Assembly: GCA_964467005.1 (NCBI GenBank)
Contig: CAYXPI010000085.1
Coordinates: forward strand, 1-15,494
From: Thermohalobaculum sp964467005
GTDB lineage: Bacteria > Pseudomonadota > Alphaproteobacteria > Rhodobacterales > Rhodobacteraceae
DNA: 15,494 bases
Reading direction: 5' to 3'
Shown here: in pieces, positions 14,758-15,494 of the stretch
Layout: each line of letters opens with the position of its first letter
Position numbering within the stretch: position 1 is the stretch's first letter
Program-made: the position numbers and the translations under genes
The notes under the pieces: model-generated
What the model was told of the DNA's origin: nothing
The model's database searches: none
What the model saw: only the letters and a program-made list of their open reading frames with translations

Positions 14758-15494
14758 ATGTTCTACCGTGAGGCCGGGGAGTTCAAGACATCCTACGCCG
14801 CTGACCACGCGACCTTCCCCATTCGCTTCGATCTCTGGCGGTTCTGGGCGATCGTGCTCGTGGCGTTCCTGGTCGTGCCGTTTCTGATCGACGACTACTG
14901 GGAGAAGGCGATCTTCCTCCCCTTTTTCTGCTACGCGCTGGCGGCGATCGGGCTCAACATCCTCACCGGCTATTGCGGTCAGGTCTCGCTCGGCACCGGC
15001 GGGTTCATGGCGGTGGGGGCCTACGGCGCCTACAAGTTCATGACCGGGCTCGACATCACATGGGAGGACGCGACGGGCGCGCAGGTGGTGCTCCTCGATC
15101 TTCCGCCCCTGGACATCATCTCCTCCACCCTTCTCGGCGGGCTCTGCGCCGCGCTGGTCGGGCTCCTCTTCGGGCTGCCCTCCTTGCGGATCAAGGGCTT
15201 CTACCTCGCCGTCGCCACGCTCGCCGCGCAGTTCTTCCTGGTCTGGCTCTTCAACAAATGGGAGTGGGCCTACAATTTCTCGGCCACGGGCCAGATCACG
15301 GCGCCCGAGACGACCCTGCTGGGCACGCCGGTCACCGGGGCCAACGCGCCGCCCTGGGCGACGTATCTCGTGGGTCTCTCCTTCCTTTTCGTCTTCGGCT
15401 GGGCGGCGCGCAACCTCGTGCGCGGGCGCACCGGGCGCGCCTGGATGGCGATCCGCGACATGGACATCGCCGCCGAGATCATCGGCGTGAACCC
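14758..15494 (+). CDS. LivM-type ABC transporter permease (3' end outside window)
   Basis: The frame is open from ATG 14758 to the window end, giving 245 residues and two further bases. It is the second permease of the HAAT-type importer, the partner of the livH-type gene. After a hydrophilic start (about 1-25), a first membrane span at about 28-45 is followed by the family core IGLNILTGYCGQVSLGTGGFMAVGAYGAY, then LRIKGFYLAVATLAAQF, all LivM hallmarks. The visible end, RGRTGRAWMAIRDMDIAAEIIGV, is the cytoplasmic loop that contacts the ATPase. About a third of the protein is missing. It is separated from livH by roughly 1 kb that holds two VOC frames and an opposite-strand gene. A substrate-binding protein and a livF-type ATPase would be expected beyond the window. 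Confidence 0.92.
   Translation, partial: MFYREAGEFKTSYAADHATFPIRFDLWRFWAIVLVAFLVVPFLIDDYWEKAIFLPFFCYALAAIGLNILTGYCGQVSLGTGGFMAVGAYGAYKFMTGLDITWEDATGAQVVLLDLPPLDIISSTLLGGLCAALVGLLFGLPSLRIKGFYLAVATLAAQFFLVWLFNKWEWAYNFSATGQITAPETTLLGTPVTGANAPPWATYLVGLSFLFVFGWAARNLVRGRTGRAWMAIRDMDIAAEIIGVN

Noticed and set aside
14282..14758. A 158-codon plus-strand frame opposite the SHOCT gene, ending at the livM start
   Set aside because: The minus-strand frame has a SHOCT motif, membrane segments and a strong ribosome site. The plus-strand frame is Ser/Ala/Pro-rich without any recognisable domain.
1..15494. CRISPR arrays, tRNA or rRNA genes, insertion sequences, phage or defence genes
   Set aside because: No regularly spaced repeats, cloverleaf, transposase or known defence motif was seen on either strand. 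The window looks like core metabolism with one local rearrangement.

Overview
The window reads as a chromosomal segment of a high-GC alphaproteobacterium, most likely a Rhodobacterales relative. The grounds are dense co-directional genes with strongly GC-biased third positions, the lysC-ptsP (PTS-Ntr enzyme I) neighbourhood, a glcD/glcE/glcF glycolate oxidase operon, and an acyl-CoA synthetase fused into a liv-type ABC transporter operon. The taxonomic call rests on gene content and protein resemblance recalled from memory, not on a database search.

Layout. (1) 1-2912: the 3' half of aspartate kinase (lysC), then ptsP, a GAF-domain PEP phosphotransferase that heads the nitrogen-type PTS. (2) 2913-8215: a spacer with a dyad, then the glycolate oxidase operon glcD-glcE-X-glcF. 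X (5646-6839) is a 397-aa protein of unknown function placed exactly between two subunit genes of the enzyme. (3) 8252-9022: an exported trypsin-like serine protease. (4) 9023-9619: a small heat-shock protein (Hsp20) preceded by a good RpoH-type promoter and a leader that folds into three hairpins. The last hairpin hides the ribosome binding site and carries the UCGCU signature of ROSE RNA thermometers. (5) 9620-15494: a terminator, a palindromic operator and promoter, then an operon of AMP-forming acyl-CoA synthetase, livG-type ATPase, livH-type permease and a small VOC protein. A truncated second VOC copy follows, then livM-type permease, which runs off the window. A minus-strand gene for a small SHOCT-domain membrane protein sits between the permease genes, so the transporter operon is interrupted by an oppositely oriented gene.

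How the parts work together. glcDEF oxidises glycolate to glyoxylate at the membrane using FAD and Fe-S centres, and X is co-expressed with it. The acyl-CoA synthetase/liv cassette is best read as uptake of a carboxylic acid followed by CoA activation; the substrate cannot be told from sequence. The protease and Hsp20 are both protein-quality genes, but only Hsp20 has recognisable heat-shock control here.

The most interesting points are the ROSE-like thermometer at the Hsp20 leader, the unknown gene inside the glc operon, and the non-contiguous liv operon with its truncated VOC paralogue. No tRNA, rRNA, CRISPR array, insertion sequence or phage gene was seen.
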